A stretch of DNA of 64,000 nucleotides from Streptomyces sp. CB02414 (GCF_001905385.1 NZ_LIPF01000003.1:372001-436000); one strand, 5' to 3'; positions 16,335-27,585 are shown, counted from the stretch's first letter. Numbers and translations: made by a program. The notes: generated by a model not told the origin, from the sequence alone.

Positions 16335-17306
16335 TCAGAACGTACCGAGCTTCACGATCGACAGCAGCGCGATCAGCTGGATCGCGGAGGCGCCGAGCGC
16401 CTTCGGCCAGGGCAGGTCGTGGGAGCGGCTGACCATGAGGGTCAGCAGGGCGCCGGCCGCGATCCAGGTGGCCCAGCCGAGGATCTGGACGAAGGGCGCG
16501 TCACCGCCGGCGAACATCGCGACGACCAGACGCGGGGCGTCGGTGAGGGACATGATCAGCATGGAGAGGCCGACCGTCGGCTGCCACGCGCCGTCGCCGC
16601 CGAGCTGGCGGGCCAGGGTGTGGGTGACTACGCCCAGCACGAAGGCGCTCAGCACCATCGCGACGGCCGTCGTCAGCACGATCGGGATCGCGTTCGAGAG
16701 GGTGGCGTTGATGGCCTCCTCGCGGGCGGTGTCGAAGCCGAAGACGGCCAGCAGCCCGTAGAGGAACGTCACGATGAGCGCCGGCGCCCACATCGCGTAG
16801 TCCCGCATCTGGAGGTAGGTCTGGTTGGGGGCGAGGACGACGCCCTTCAGCAGTGCCTTCCAGTGCAGGCGCGGGCCGACGGGGCCGGGCGGCGGGGCGG
16901 AGCCGGCCCGGTAGGTCCCGCCCTGGTTGTACGGGTCGTCGCCGACCGTGAACGCCTGGGTGTGGCCCGGGTTGTTGGCCGCGTAGGGGTCGTGCGGGGC
17001 GTGGCCGCCGTGCGGGCCGCCGCCCTGGCCGTATCCGCCGTCGCCGAAGTACTCCGGCTCGCCGTGACCGCCGCCGTGACCGCCGCCGGGCCCGCCCCCG
17101 TGACCGCCGTGGTGCGGCTGTGGCCACGGTGAGCCGCCGGGGCCGGGGGCGCCGCCTCCGTACGGCTGCTGCGGGTACGGAGGCTGAGGCGTCGCGGGAC
17201 CGCCGTACGACGGTCCCTGGGGCGCCTGCTGTCCGTACGGTGGGTTTTGCGGTCGCGCGTGCGGAGCGCCGTTGTCCCGGCCGCGTCCGATCCTGAATCC
17301 AGCCAC
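16335..17306 (-). CDS. Yip1-family membrane protein with Gly/Pro/His-rich N-terminus
   Basis: 323 residues. Residues 1-140 are low-complexity (PPYGQQAPQGPSYGG, GGGPGGGHGGGHGEPEYF), then five hydrophobic helices from about residue 165 (MWAPALIVTFLYGLLAVF, IPIVLTTAVAMVLSAFVLG, ILGWATWIAAGALLTLMV and others) form a Yip1 domain (LARQLGGDGAWQPTVGLSM). GTG 17306 (VAGFRIGRGRDNG) is chosen because upstream codons look non-coding, though its AAGG is very close. The function is unknown; bacterial Yip1 proteins are membrane proteins of uncertain role. Confidence 0.75.
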   Translation of the reverse strand: MAGFRIGRGRDNGAPHARPQNPPYGQQAPQGPSYGGPATPQPPYPQQPYGGGAPGPGGSPWPQPHHGGHGGGPGGGHGGGHGEPEYFGDGGYGQGGGPHGGHAPHDPYAANNPGHTQAFTVGDDPYNQGGTYRAGSAPPPGPVGPRLHWKALLKGVVLAPNQTYLQMRDYAMWAPALIVTFLYGLLAVFGFDTAREEAINATLSNAIPIVLTTAVAMVLSAFVLGVVTHTLARQLGGDGAWQPTVGLSMLIMSLTDAPRLVVAMFAGGDAPFVQILGWATWIAAGALLTLMVSRSHDLPWPKALGASAIQLIALLSIVKLGTF

Positions 17307-17433
17307 GCCTTCGAACGTACCTGGTCCCGCAGAGTGACGTGCGGGGCCCGGCCGTTCGGGGGGTCCTTTGCGGCCGACCTGTGACATCCCCTACGGGAGG
17401 TCCCCGAGGGCCCTGAGGGCTCCCTCATACGGC

Positions 17434-17467
17434 GGCACCCCTGGGTCCGGGCGGGACCTGGGGGTGC
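17434..17467. terminator. Hairpin downstream of the Fe-S reductase gene
   Basis: GGCACCCCTGGGTCC pairs with GGGACCTGGGGGTGCC across a 4-nt loop with a single bulge. It lies 31 bp beyond the stop of the minus-strand reductase gene. Confidence 0.55.
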
Positions 17468-17497
17468 CGGGTGTCGGTGGCGGACCGAGGGGCGCGG

Positions 17498-19780
17498 TTA
17501 CTTCACCGGCTCCGGAGTCGGCTCGTTCTCCGTCTCCTCCTCGCCGGCCGGGTCGGCCGGGGTCTTCACCGACTCCAGCAGGAGCTGGGCGACGTCGACG
17601 ACCTGGATGGATTCCTTGGCCTTGCCGTCGTTCTTCTTGCCGTTGACCGAGTCGGTGAGCATGACGAGGCAGAAGGGGCAGGCCGTCGAGACGATGTCGG
17701 GGTTGACCGACAGGGCCTCGTCCACGCGCTCGTTGTTGATGCGCTTGCCGATCCGCTCCTCCATCCACATCCGCGCGCCGCCGGCGCCGCAGCAGAAGCC
17801 GCGCTCCTTGTGGCGGTGCATCTCCTCGTTGCGGACGCCGGGGACGGAGGCGATGATCTCGCGCGGGGGCGTGTAGATCTTGTTGTGGCGGCCCAGGTAG
17901 CACGGGTCGTGGTAGGTGATGATGCCCTCGACCGGGGTGACCGGGGTGAGCTTGCCCTCGTCGACCAGGTGCTGGAGCAGCTGGGTGTGGTGGATGACCT
18001 CGTAGTCGCCGCCGAGCTGCGGGTACTCGTTGCCGAGGGTGTTGAGGCAGTGCGGGCAGGTGGCGACGATCTTCTTCGCCGACTTGGGCTTCGCGGACTC
18101 GGGCACGACCTTGCCGTCGTCGTCCATCTCCTCGCCGAAGGCGGCGTTGAGGGACATGACGTTCTCCATGCCGAGCTCCTGGAACAGGGGCTCGTTGCCG
18201 AGGCGGCGGGCGGAGTCGCCGGTGCACTTCTCGTCGCCGCCCATGATGGCGAACTTCACGCCCGCCATGTGGAGGAGCTCCGCGAAGGCCTTGGTGGTCT
18301 TCTTGGCGCGGTCCTCGAGCGCACCCGCGCAGCCGACCCAGTACAGGTACTCGACCTCGGTGAGGTCCTCGATGTCCTTGCCGACGACCGGGACCTCGAA
18401 GTCGACCTCCTTGAGCCATTCCAGGCGCTGCTTCTTCGCCAGGCCCCAGGGGTTGCCCTTCTTCTCCAGGTTCTTGAGCATCGTGCCCGCCTCGGACGGG
18501 AACGCCGACTCGATCATGACCTGGTAGCGGCGCATGTCGACGATGTGGTCGACGTGCTCGATGTCCACCGGGCACTGCTCGACGCAGGCGCCGCAGGTGG
18601 TGCAGGACCACAGGACGTCCGGGTCGATGACGCCGTTCTCTTCGAGGGTGCCGACCAGCGGGCGCTCGGCCTCCGCGAGGGCCGCCGCGGGGACGCCCGC
18701 CAGCTGCTCCTCGGACGCCTTCTCCTCGCCCTCCATCGTCTTGCCGCCGCCGGCCAGCAGGTAGGGGGCCTTGGCGTGCGCGTGGTCGCGCAGCGACATG
18801 ATCAGGAGCTTGGGGGAGAGCGGCTTGCCGGTGTTCCACGCGGGGCACTGCGACTGGCAGCGGCCGCACTCGGTGCAGGTGGAGAAGTCCAGCAGGCCCT
18901 TCCAGGAGAAGTGCTCGACCTGCGAGACGCCGAAGACGTCGTCCTCGCCGGGGTCGGTGAAGTCGATCGGCTTGCCGCCCGACGTCATCGGCAGCAGCGC
19001 GCCGAGGGAGACGTCGCCGTCGGCGTTGCGCTTGAACCAGATGTTCGGGAAGGCCAGGAAGCGGTGCCAGGCCACGCCCATGTCGGTCTTCAGGGCGACC
19101 GTGATCATCCAGATGAAGGAGGTCGCGATCTTCAGGCCGGCGAAGAAGTAGACCAGGTTCTGGAGGGTCGACAGGTCGAGGTCCTGGAGGGCGGAGACGA
19201 CCGGGTACGAGATGAAGAACGACGCCTCGTAGCCGTCCACGTGGTGCAGGGCGCCCTCGAGGGCGTGCAGCATGAAGATGCAGACGCCGACGATGAGGAT
19301 GACGGCCTCGACGAAGTACGCCTGGCCGAAGTTGGAGCCCCCGAAGCGGGACTTGCGGCCCGGATTGCGCGGGTGGCTGAGCTGCCGGATGACGATCAGC
19401 GCGAGGATGCCGAGCACCGTCATGGTGCCGATGAACTCGACGAAGACGTTGTACGGCGCCCAGTCGCCGATGACGGGCAGGATCCAGTCGGCCTGGAAGA
19501 GCTGGCCGATGGCGTTGACGATCGTCAGCAGCAGGGAGAAGAAGCCCACCGCCACGAACCAGTGCGCCACCCCGACGATGCCCCAGCGGTTCATCCGGGT
19601 GTGGCCGAGGAACTCCCGGACCACGGTGACCGTGCGCTGCACGGGTTCGTCGGTCCGCGTTCCGGCCGGTACGGGCTGGCCCAGCCGCATGGAGTTGTAG
19701 ATCTGCAGGACGGCGCGGCCGAACAGTGCCACGCCGACCACGATCAGGACCAGCGACACAATGATCGCGGCGAGTTGCAT
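17498..19780 (-). CDS. Membrane Fe-S oxidoreductase, EtfD-like (heterodisulfide reductase family)
   Basis: 760 residues. Residues 1-240 have about six membrane helices of a cytochrome b/NarI-like anchor. Two 4Fe-4S motifs follow: CTECGRCQSQC (C302, C305, C308, C312) and CTTCGACVEQC (C393, C396, C399, C403). Then come two CCG domains (TCPHC at 575-578, CCGAGGAR at 663-670, ACPFC at 701-704). This layout is that of mycobacterial EtfD, which accepts electrons from electron-transfer flavoprotein during fatty acid beta-oxidation and passes them to the quinone pool. The role is known for the family, inferred here. It starts at ATG 19780 after an ample upstream region with a candidate operator. Confidence 0.82.
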   Translation of the reverse strand: MQLAAIIVSLVLIVVGVALFGRAVLQIYNSMRLGQPVPAGTRTDEPVQRTVTVVREFLGHTRMNRWGIVGVAHWFVAVGFFSLLLTIVNAIGQLFQADWILPVIGDWAPYNVFVEFIGTMTVLGILALIVIRQLSHPRNPGRKSRFGGSNFGQAYFVEAVILIVGVCIFMLHALEGALHHVDGYEASFFISYPVVSALQDLDLSTLQNLVYFFAGLKIATSFIWMITVALKTDMGVAWHRFLAFPNIWFKRNADGDVSLGALLPMTSGGKPIDFTDPGEDDVFGVSQVEHFSWKGLLDFSTCTECGRCQSQCPAWNTGKPLSPKLLIMSLRDHAHAKAPYLLAGGGKTMEGEEKASEEQLAGVPAAALAEAERPLVGTLEENGVIDPDVLWSCTTCGACVEQCPVDIEHVDHIVDMRRYQVMIESAFPSEAGTMLKNLEKKGNPWGLAKKQRLEWLKEVDFEVPVVGKDIEDLTEVEYLYWVGCAGALEDRAKKTTKAFAELLHMAGVKFAIMGGDEKCTGDSARRLGNEPLFQELGMENVMSLNAAFGEEMDDDGKVVPESAKPKSAKKIVATCPHCLNTLGNEYPQLGGDYEVIHHTQLLQHLVDEGKLTPVTPVEGIITYHDPCYLGRHNKIYTPPREIIASVPGVRNEEMHRHKERGFCCGAGGARMWMEERIGKRINNERVDEALSVNPDIVSTACPFCLVMLTDSVNGKKNDGKAKESIQVVDVAQLLLESVKTPADPAGEEETENEPTPEPVK

Positions 19781-20082
19781 TTGGGGGCTCCTCGGGCCTG
19801 CGAGGTTGCGAAGGGGCGGTATTGCGCTCAGTACACCTCGGTATCGGTATTACTAAGCGGTAACTTAATCAGTCTGTCTGAGACTACCCCCATCCTCCGC
19901 CGCACTGTAGTCGGACGTGCGGTGATCTGCGTCGCTGAGGCAACCCTGACCGGCCCGGTCGCGTCGGGGCGACGGGCGGGCCGGTCGGCAGGGGCCGGTC
20001 GTCCGTGCCGACTGCCCGGGCGCCACGCCGGTCCAGGGTGCCATTCATAGCAATTCGTGATATTCGGCATAGTTTATGCCCC
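19781..20082. promoter_or_regulatory. Divergent promoter region with two inverted repeats
   Basis: This region divides the reductase gene and the MraY-like gene. At 19850-19863 is TTACTAAGCGGTAA (TTAC, 6 nt, GTAA), a TetR-type operator candidate 70 bp upstream of the reductase ATG. At 20066-20080 is GGCATA, GTT, TATGCC, a perfect 6-3-6 repeat directly before the GTG of the MraY-like gene. Confidence 0.5.
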
Positions 20083-21213
20083 GTGCTCTACGGGATCGCC
20101 GCCGCCACCGCCTCCTTCCTCCTCGCCGCCCTGCTCACGGGGCTGCTGAGGGCGCCCGCCCTGCGCCTCGCCCTCGTCGACCGGCGCCGCCGTCGGCCCG
20201 TCCCCCTGCTCGGCGGGGCGGCCGTCGTCCTCGTGACCGGGCTGGTCGCGTGGGCGGGTGAGTGGACCGGCGTCGTGCCGCTCGGTCCGGCGGTCGGGCG
20301 GCTGCTGACGGCGGCCGTCGCCGTCGGCGCGCTCGGCCTCGCCGCCGACGTGTGGCGGCTGCGGCGGCGGTGGGTGGTCGCCGGCAGCGCCGTGGCGGCG
20401 GCATGCGTGGTGCCGTACGGCGTGACCGGGCCGGTGGCCGGAGGGCTCGCCGTGGTCTGGATCACGCTGGCCGCCGCCGCCTTCCAGGGGCTCGACCACG
20501 CCGACGGGGTGGCCGGCACGGTGGCGGTCGTGACGGCCTTCGGGGTCGCCGCCTGTGCCGCCGCCGAGGTGATGGACGCGCTCGCGGTGCTGCTGAGCGT
20601 GCTGGCCGCCGCGCTGACCGGGTTCCTGCTGCACAACTGGCACCCCGCGCGGGTCGCGCTCGGGGCGTGCGGTTCGCTCTTCGCGGGTTTCCTGCTGGCG
20701 GGAGCGGCGGTGTTCACCCGCGCGGGCCACGATCCCGGGGCCGGGGCGGGGGTGCTGTTCGCGCTGACCGCGGTGGCGGGCGCCGACGCCGCCCTCGTCC
20801 TCCTCTCCCGCCGGCTGGCCGGGCGGCCCCCGCTGCGGGGCGGGCCCGACCATCTCGCCCACCGGTTGCGCCGGCTCGGGCTGACCCCGCAGGGCGCGGT
20901 GGCCGTACTCGGCGCGGCCTCGTTCGCGGGGGTGCTCGTGGGTGTGCTCGTGCACACCGGATGGGCCGGCCGGGTGGCGGTGCTGTGGGTGGCGGGCGGC
21001 GCGGTCGTCGCGGTGGCGGCGCTGTCGCGCGTACGGGTGTACGGGCCGGCGCGCCGGGCGCGTGCCGTTTCCCGGGCGCCCTCAGGGGCAACCGCGGTGC
21101 CGTGCGTCGCGTCCCCCCAGAAGGCGCCGCAGCGGGCGATTTTTCCGGTTCGTCAGACCCGAGGTGTCGAGAACCCGCAGGTCAGAGCGCCATTGCGTGT
21201 AAGGAACGGATAA
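20083..21213 (+). CDS. MraY/WecA-like polyprenyl-phosphate sugar-phosphotransferase homologue
   Basis: 376 residues with about ten membrane helices. Family-like landmarks: RPVPLLGG near the N-terminus (substrate loop), LDHADGVAGTVAVVTAF (equivalent to the DxxxNLxDGxDG motif but with H for N and A for the last D), GFLLHNWHPARVALGACGSLFAG (the NFxPAxxFMGDxGS motif with the catalytic D replaced by C), and GGPDHLAHRLRRLGL (the HxxH-type loop). Key acidic positions are therefore changed and catalysis is doubtful. GTG 20083 is chosen; no ribosome site is seen and the palindrome lies just upstream, so the mRNA may be leaderless. It precedes the dnaK promoter. Confidence 0.65.
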   Translation: MLYGIAAATASFLLAALLTGLLRAPALRLALVDRRRRRPVPLLGGAAVVLVTGLVAWAGEWTGVVPLGPAVGRLLTAAVAVGALGLAADVWRLRRRWVVAGSAVAAACVVPYGVTGPVAGGLAVVWITLAAAAFQGLDHADGVAGTVAVVTAFGVAACAAAEVMDALAVLLSVLAAALTGFLLHNWHPARVALGACGSLFAGFLLAGAAVFTRAGHDPGAGAGVLFALTAVAGADAALVLLSRRLAGRPPLRGGPDHLAHRLRRLGLTPQGAVAVLGAASFAGVLVGVLVHTGWAGRVAVLWVAGGAVVAVAALSRVRVYGPARRARAVSRAPSGATAVPCVASPQKAPQRAIFPVRQTRGVENPQVRAPLRVRNG

Positions 21214-21215
21214 GA

Positions 21216-21235
21216 GTTGAGTCTGGCTGACTCAC
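21216..21235. promoter_or_regulatory. HAIR element (HspR operator), distal
   Basis: TTGAGT, 7 nt, ACTCAC: close to the HspR-associated inverted repeat CTTGAGT-N7-ACTCAAG. It lies 74 bp upstream of the dnaK start, just before the TTGACC -35 hexamer at 21241-21246. Confidence 0.7.
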
Positions 21236-21240
21236 CTCTG

Positions 21241-21267
21241 TTGACCCAGCCAGCGGGGTCGTGCACA

Positions 21268-21269
<2 letters not shown>
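21241..21269 (+). promoter_or_regulatory. dnaK promoter
   Basis: TTGACC (21241-21246), 17 nt, CACACT (21264-21269): a vegetative-type promoter placed between two HAIR operators, so HspR binding would block RNA polymerase. Confidence 0.6.
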
Positions 21270-23836
<2,567 letters not shown>

Positions 23837-23878
23837 GCTCGAAGTGACGCATAAGGCGCGAGAGGAGGGACGTCGGGG

Positions 23879-25078
23879 ATGAGTACCAAGGACTTCATCG
23901 AGAAGGACTACTACAAGGTTCTCGGCGTCCCCAAGGACGCCACCGAGGCCGAGATCAAGAAGGCGTACCGGAAGCTCGCCCGCGAGAACCACCCGGACGC
24001 CAACAAGGGGAACGTCAAGGCGGAGGAGCGCTTCAAGGAGATCTCCGAGGCCAACGACATCCTCGGCGACCCCAAGAAGCGCAAGGAGTACGACGAGGCC
24101 CGCGCCCTCTTCGGCAACGGCGGTTTCCGCCCGGGGCCGGGCGCGGGCGGCGGCGGCACCTTCAACTTCGACCTGGGCGACCTCTTCGGAGGCGGCGCCC
24201 AGGGCGGGGGCGGCCAGGGCGGCGCCGGCGGCTTCGGCGGCGGCCTCGGTGACGTCTTCGGAGGCCTGTTCAACCGCACCGGCGGCGGACCCGGCACCGG
24301 CACGCGCACCCAGCCGCGCCGCGGCCAGGACATCGAGTCCGAGGTCACCCTCAGCTTCACCGAGGCCATCGAGGGCGCCACGGTCCCGCTCAGGATGTCC
24401 TCGCAGGCACCCTGCAAGGCCTGTTCGGGCACCGGCGACAAGAACGGCACGCCGCGCGTGTGCCCGACCTGCGTCGGTACCGGGCAGGTCGCCCGGGGCT
24501 CGGGCGGCGGCTTCTCGCTCACCGACCCGTGCCCCGACTGCAAGGGCCGCGGCCTGATCGCCGAGGACCCCTGTGACGTCTGCAAGGGCTCCGGACGCGC
24601 CAAGTCCTCCCGGACGATGCAGGTCCGCATCCCGGCCGGGGTGTCGGACGGGCAGCGCATCCGGCTGCGGGGCAAGGGCACGCCGGGCGAGCGGGGCGGA
24701 CCGGCGGGCGACCTGTACGTGGTCGTGCACGTCAAGGAGCACCCCGTCTTCGGACGCCGGGGCGACAACCTCACGGTCACCGTCCCGGTGACGTACGCGG
24801 AGGCGGCCCTCGGCGGCGAGGTCCGGGTCCCGACCCTCGGCGGTCCGCCGGTCACGCTGAAGGTGCCGGCGGGCACGCCCAACGGCCGCACCATGCGCGC
24901 CCGGGGCAAGGGCGCGGTCCGCAAGGACGGCACCCGCGGCGATCTCCTGGTCACCGTCGAGGTGAGTGTTCCGAAGGACCTGACGGGGAAGGCTCGTGAC
25001 GCGCTCGAGGCGTATCGCGAGGCGACCGCGGACGAGGATCCGCGGGCGGAGCTGTTCCAGGCCGCGAAGGGAGCTTGA
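23879..25078 (+). CDS. dnaJ: Chaperone DnaJ (type I Hsp40), DnaJ1
   Basis: 399 residues. J domain 1-75 with the HPD tripeptide (ENHPDANKG), G/F-rich linker (~90-145, many GGG), four zinc-finger repeats (CKACSGTG, CPTCVGTG, CPDCKGRG, CDVCKGSG), then two beta-barrel substrate domains (VRIPAGVSDGQRIRLRGKG). It delivers substrates to DnaK and stimulates its ATPase. ATG 23879 follows GAGAGGAGGGA. It lies 42 bp after grpE and its stop nearly abuts hspR. Confidence 0.97.
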   Translation: MSTKDFIEKDYYKVLGVPKDATEAEIKKAYRKLARENHPDANKGNVKAEERFKEISEANDILGDPKKRKEYDEARALFGNGGFRPGPGAGGGGTFNFDLGDLFGGGAQGGGGQGGAGGFGGGLGDVFGGLFNRTGGGPGTGTRTQPRRGQDIESEVTLSFTEAIEGATVPLRMSSQAPCKACSGTGDKNGTPRVCPTCVGTGQVARGSGGGFSLTDPCPDCKGRGLIAEDPCDVCKGSGRAKSSRTMQVRIPAGVSDGQRIRLRGKGTPGERGGPAGDLYVVVHVKEHPVFGRRGDNLTVTVPVTYAEAALGGEVRVPTLGGPPVTLKVPAGTPNGRTMRARGKGAVRKDGTRGDLLVTVEVSVPKDLTGKARDALEAYREATADEDPRAELFQAAKGA

Positions 25079-25083
25079 CGGGA

Positions 25084-25533
25084 ATGGACGGTCGTCGACG
25101 CAACCCGTACGAACTGACCGAGGACACCCCGGTCTACGTCATCTCGGTGGCTGCCCAGCTCTCCGGTCTGCACCCGCAGACCCTGCGCCAGTACGACCGT
25201 CTCGGCCTGGTCTCCCCGGACCGCACGGCCGGGCGCGGCCGGCGCTACTCGGCCCGCGACATCGAACTGCTCCGCACGGTGCAGCAGTTGTCGCAGGACG
25301 AGGGCATCAACCTGGCCGGCATCAAGCGCATCATCGAACTGGAGAACCAGGTCGCCGCCCTCCAGGCGCGGCTGGCCGAGATGCAGGACGCCCTCGACGG
25401 CGCCGCCACGGCGATGCGCCAGCGGGAGGCGGCGGTGCACGCCTCCTACCGCCGTGACCTGGTCCCGTACCAGGAGGTCCAGCAGACCAGCGCGCTGGTG
25501 GTGTGGCGTCCCAAGCGGCAGCAGTCGGACTGA
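25084..25533 (+). CDS. hspR: Heat-shock repressor HspR (MerR family)
   Basis: 149 residues. The MerR-type winged helix spans about residues 15-85 (VYVISVAAQLSGLHPQTLRQYDRLGLVSPDR, GRGRRYSARDIELLRTVQQL). A coiled coil follows (ENQVAALQARLAEMQDALDG) and then the basic tail (VVWRPKRQQSD). HspR binds HAIR repeats with DnaK as co-repressor. Two HAIRs precede dnaK and one precedes clpB in this window, so it controls its own operon and clpB. I prefer ATG 25084, 5 bp after dnaJ ends and 9 nt after GGGAG, over TTG 25075. Confidence 0.96.
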   Translation: MDGRRRNPYELTEDTPVYVISVAAQLSGLHPQTLRQYDRLGLVSPDRTAGRGRRYSARDIELLRTVQQLSQDEGINLAGIKRIIELENQVAALQARLAEMQDALDGAATAMRQREAAVHASYRRDLVPYQEVQQTSALVVWRPKRQQSD

Positions 25534-25543
25534 CGGCCGGACG

Positions 25544-25585
25544 AAGGGGCCCGGGGTTCGTGCACGCACGGACCCCGGGCCCCTT
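25544..25585. terminator. dnaK operon terminator (bidirectional)
   Basis: Long GC-rich hairpin, arms AAGGGGCCCGGGGT and ACCCCGGGCCCCTT, with a small inner CGTGC/GCACG stem. The right arm continues as TTT, and the left side gives AAA for the other strand. It sits between hspR and the convergent hypothetical gene. Confidence 0.85.
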
Positions 25586-25601
25586 TCCGTCTGCGCAGCC
25601 G

Positions 25602-26153
25602 TCAGCCGGGGACGATGTCGCCGATCGCGTCGGCGGCCAGCAGCCACATGGGGTGGGCGCCGGTGCCGAACGCGGCGGCCAGCGCGTAGCCGAGGGCCGC
25701 GTCCAGCGCCTTGGGCTCCGCGCCCTCGCGCCACTCGGCCAGCACCCGCCCGTCGCCCTGCGAGACGAAGTCCCCGACGTGCTCCCGGCCGCGCAGCAGC
25801 CGGCTGCCCGCCACGGAGTCGGGCACCAGGCGCCAGGCCCCACCCGCGTACCGGACGTCGACGGCGAACGAGCGCCGGGTCAGCCGCCCCTTCGACGGGT
25901 CCACCACGGCCTCCTCGCCGTCGACGGTCAGAGCGAGCCGGTCCCCGTCCCGGGTGCCGACGGGAACGTGCCCGTCGTCCTCCGGCCCCTCGCGGCGGAG
26001 CTCGACGCGGGGCACCGCCCCGCCCTCGACGACGACCTCGCCCCGGCCGGTGTCCAGTCGGACGGTCACGGCGCCGAAGCGCTCGTCCTCGGCGACGCTC
26101 TCCGTGCCGTTCGTGCCGTCCGTGTGGTCCGTGTGGTCCGTGTGGTGCCCCAT
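25602..26153 (-). CDS. Conserved hypothetical protein, 183 aa
   Basis: It begins MGHHTDHTDHTDGTNGTESV; the HTD repeats come from a 9-bp DNA repeat (CGTGTGGTC) at about 26119-26145. The rest is a compact beta-rich region (VTVRLDTGRGEVVVEGGAVPR, RSFAVDVRYAGGAWRLVPDS) then a helical C-terminus (ALDAALGYALAAAFGTGAHPMWLLAADAIGDIVPG). No domain is recognised and no signal peptide is seen. ATG 26153 has GAGGAA upstream. It is convergent with hspR and shares its terminator. Confidence 0.7.
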   Translation of the reverse strand: MGHHTDHTDHTDGTNGTESVAEDERFGAVTVRLDTGRGEVVVEGGAVPRVELRREGPEDDGHVPVGTRDGDRLALTVDGEEAVVDPSKGRLTRRSFAVDVRYAGGAWRLVPDSVAGSRLLRGREHVGDFVSQGDGRVLAEWREGAEPKALDAALGYALAAAFGTGAHPMWLLAADAIGDIVPG

Positions 26154-26475
26154 GCGTGCGTTCCTCAGCTGTGCGGTCCCGGCGGGTGTCAGTACGTCAG
26201 ACGCATTCGCCCGGCCCTCCGTTTCCGTGCCGCCCAAGGTCGCTCCCGTGGGCGTGCGCACAGGTGTGTGTGGGGCGTGACCAGCCAGTGTGCGCAGCTC
26301 CGGCAGACCTCCGCAGTACGTCCGCATTGTCTCCGTCAGTTGAGCGGAACGTACTGTGCCCATCTCGTTAAGTGGTTCCCCTTGACGCCGGTGGTGGCCA
26401 AAGCGTTGGCTTTTCAGTCACATGGGCCGCACTGCTGTGCCCACGTCCCGATTCGCACATGAAGTGAGCCCTCGC
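26154..26475. other. Intergenic region upstream of the sugar-binding lipoprotein
   Basis: No gene recognised in either strand. It should carry divergent promoters for the hypothetical gene and the lipoprotein; TTGACG at 26382-26387 is a possible -35 element for the latter, without a clear -10 partner. Confidence 0.35.
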
Positions 26476-27585
26476 ATGCGTCGTCGTACCGCCATAACCG
26501 TGGCCGCCACCTCCATGTCCCTCATGCTCGCCGGCTGCGGCACGCTCGGTGCCTCGGAGAGCAGTGACGAGGCGAGCCCGACCAAGGGCAACGACATCAC
26601 CGTGGGCCTCCTCCTCCCGGAGAAGGCGAACACCCGCTACGAGCAGTTCGACTACCCCTTCTTCAAGGCGAAGGTCGCCGACCTCACGCGCGACCAGGGC
26701 AACGTCAAGTACGCCAACGCCGAGGCGAGCTCGTCCAAGCAGGCCGACCAGATGCAGCAGATGATCGACGACAAGGTCGACGTCATCGTCCTGGACGCGG
26801 TCGACGCCAAGTCCATCGGGGACAGCGTGCAGAAGGCCAAGGACGCCGGCATCCCGGTCATCGCCTACGACCGGCTGGCCGAGGGCCCGATCGACGCCTA
26901 CATCTCCTTCGACAACGAGCTGGTCGGCGAGGTCCAGGGCCGCTCCCTCCTCGAAGCGCTCGGCGAGGACGCCGACAGCTCCGACAAGATCGTCATGATG
27001 AACGGTTCGCCCACCGACCCCAACGCCAAGCAGTTCAAGGCCGGCGCGATGTCCGAGCTGAACGGCAAGGTGACGATCGCCCAGTCCTTCGACACCAAGG
27101 ACTGGAAGCCGGAGAACGCCGAGGCGAACATGGCCGAGGCGATCGAGAAGATCGGCAAGAACAACATCGCGGGCGTCTACTCCGCCAACGACGGCATGGC
27201 CGGCGGAATCATCGACGCCCTGGAGGACGCGGGCGTCACCGACCTGCCGCCCATCACCGGCCAGGACGCGGAGCTGTCGGCGGTGCAGCGGATCGTCACC
27301 GGCGAGCAGTACATGAGCGTGTACAAGTCCTACCCGCAGGAGGCGGAGCACGCCGCGGAGATGGCCGTGGCCCGTGTCCAGGGCCGGGACATCCAGTTCG
27401 ACGCCCTCGCCCGCGAGCGGGTCGACAGCCCCACCCACAAGGGCATCCCCGCCCAGCTGGTCCCCGTCGTCGCCCTGACCCAGGACAACATCAAGGAGAC
27501 GGTCATCGCGGACGGCTTCTACAAGGTCTCCGACATCTGCACGGCCAAGTTCGAGGCGGAGTGCGCGGAGATCGGGCTGAAGTAG
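26476..27585 (+). CDS. Sugar ABC transporter substrate-binding lipoprotein (XylF/ChvE-like)
   Basis: 369 residues. It has a lipoprotein signal with lipobox MLAGC (cysteine at about 23), a Ser/Glu linker, then a periplasmic-binding-protein type I fold (DITVGLLLPEKANTRYEQFD, DVIVLDAVDAKSIGDSVQKA, GVYSANDGMAGGIIDALEDAG, ITGQDAELSAVQRIVTGEQ). It resembles xylose-binding proteins. ATG 26476 follows GAAGTGAG and gives a proper signal; the frame upstream is unlikely to be used. No permease or ATPase genes lie beside it, so it is an orphan receptor that must share a transporter from elsewhere or act in sensing. Confidence 0.85.
   Translation: MRRRTAITVAATSMSLMLAGCGTLGASESSDEASPTKGNDITVGLLLPEKANTRYEQFDYPFFKAKVADLTRDQGNVKYANAEASSSKQADQMQQMIDDKVDVIVLDAVDAKSIGDSVQKAKDAGIPVIAYDRLAEGPIDAYISFDNELVGEVQGRSLLEALGEDADSSDKIVMMNGSPTDPNAKQFKAGAMSELNGKVTIAQSFDTKDWKPENAEANMAEAIEKIGKNNIAGVYSANDGMAGGIIDALEDAGVTDLPPITGQDAELSAVQRIVTGEQYMSVYKSYPQEAEHAAEMAVARVQGRDIQFDALARERVDSPTHKGIPAQLVPVVALTQDNIKETVIADGFYKVSDICTAKFEAECAEIGLK

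Noticed and set aside
17471..20050. Long open frame antisense to the Fe-S reductase gene (859 codons)
   Set aside because: It mirrors the real gene in high-GC DNA, has no family motif and is rich in Arg, Gly and Val; the minus-strand gene has clear cysteine motifs.
26119..26145. CGTGTGGTC tandem repeat as a CRISPR or regulatory array
   Set aside because: Only three 9-bp units, within the coding start of the hypothetical gene, encoding HTD repeats; no spacers.
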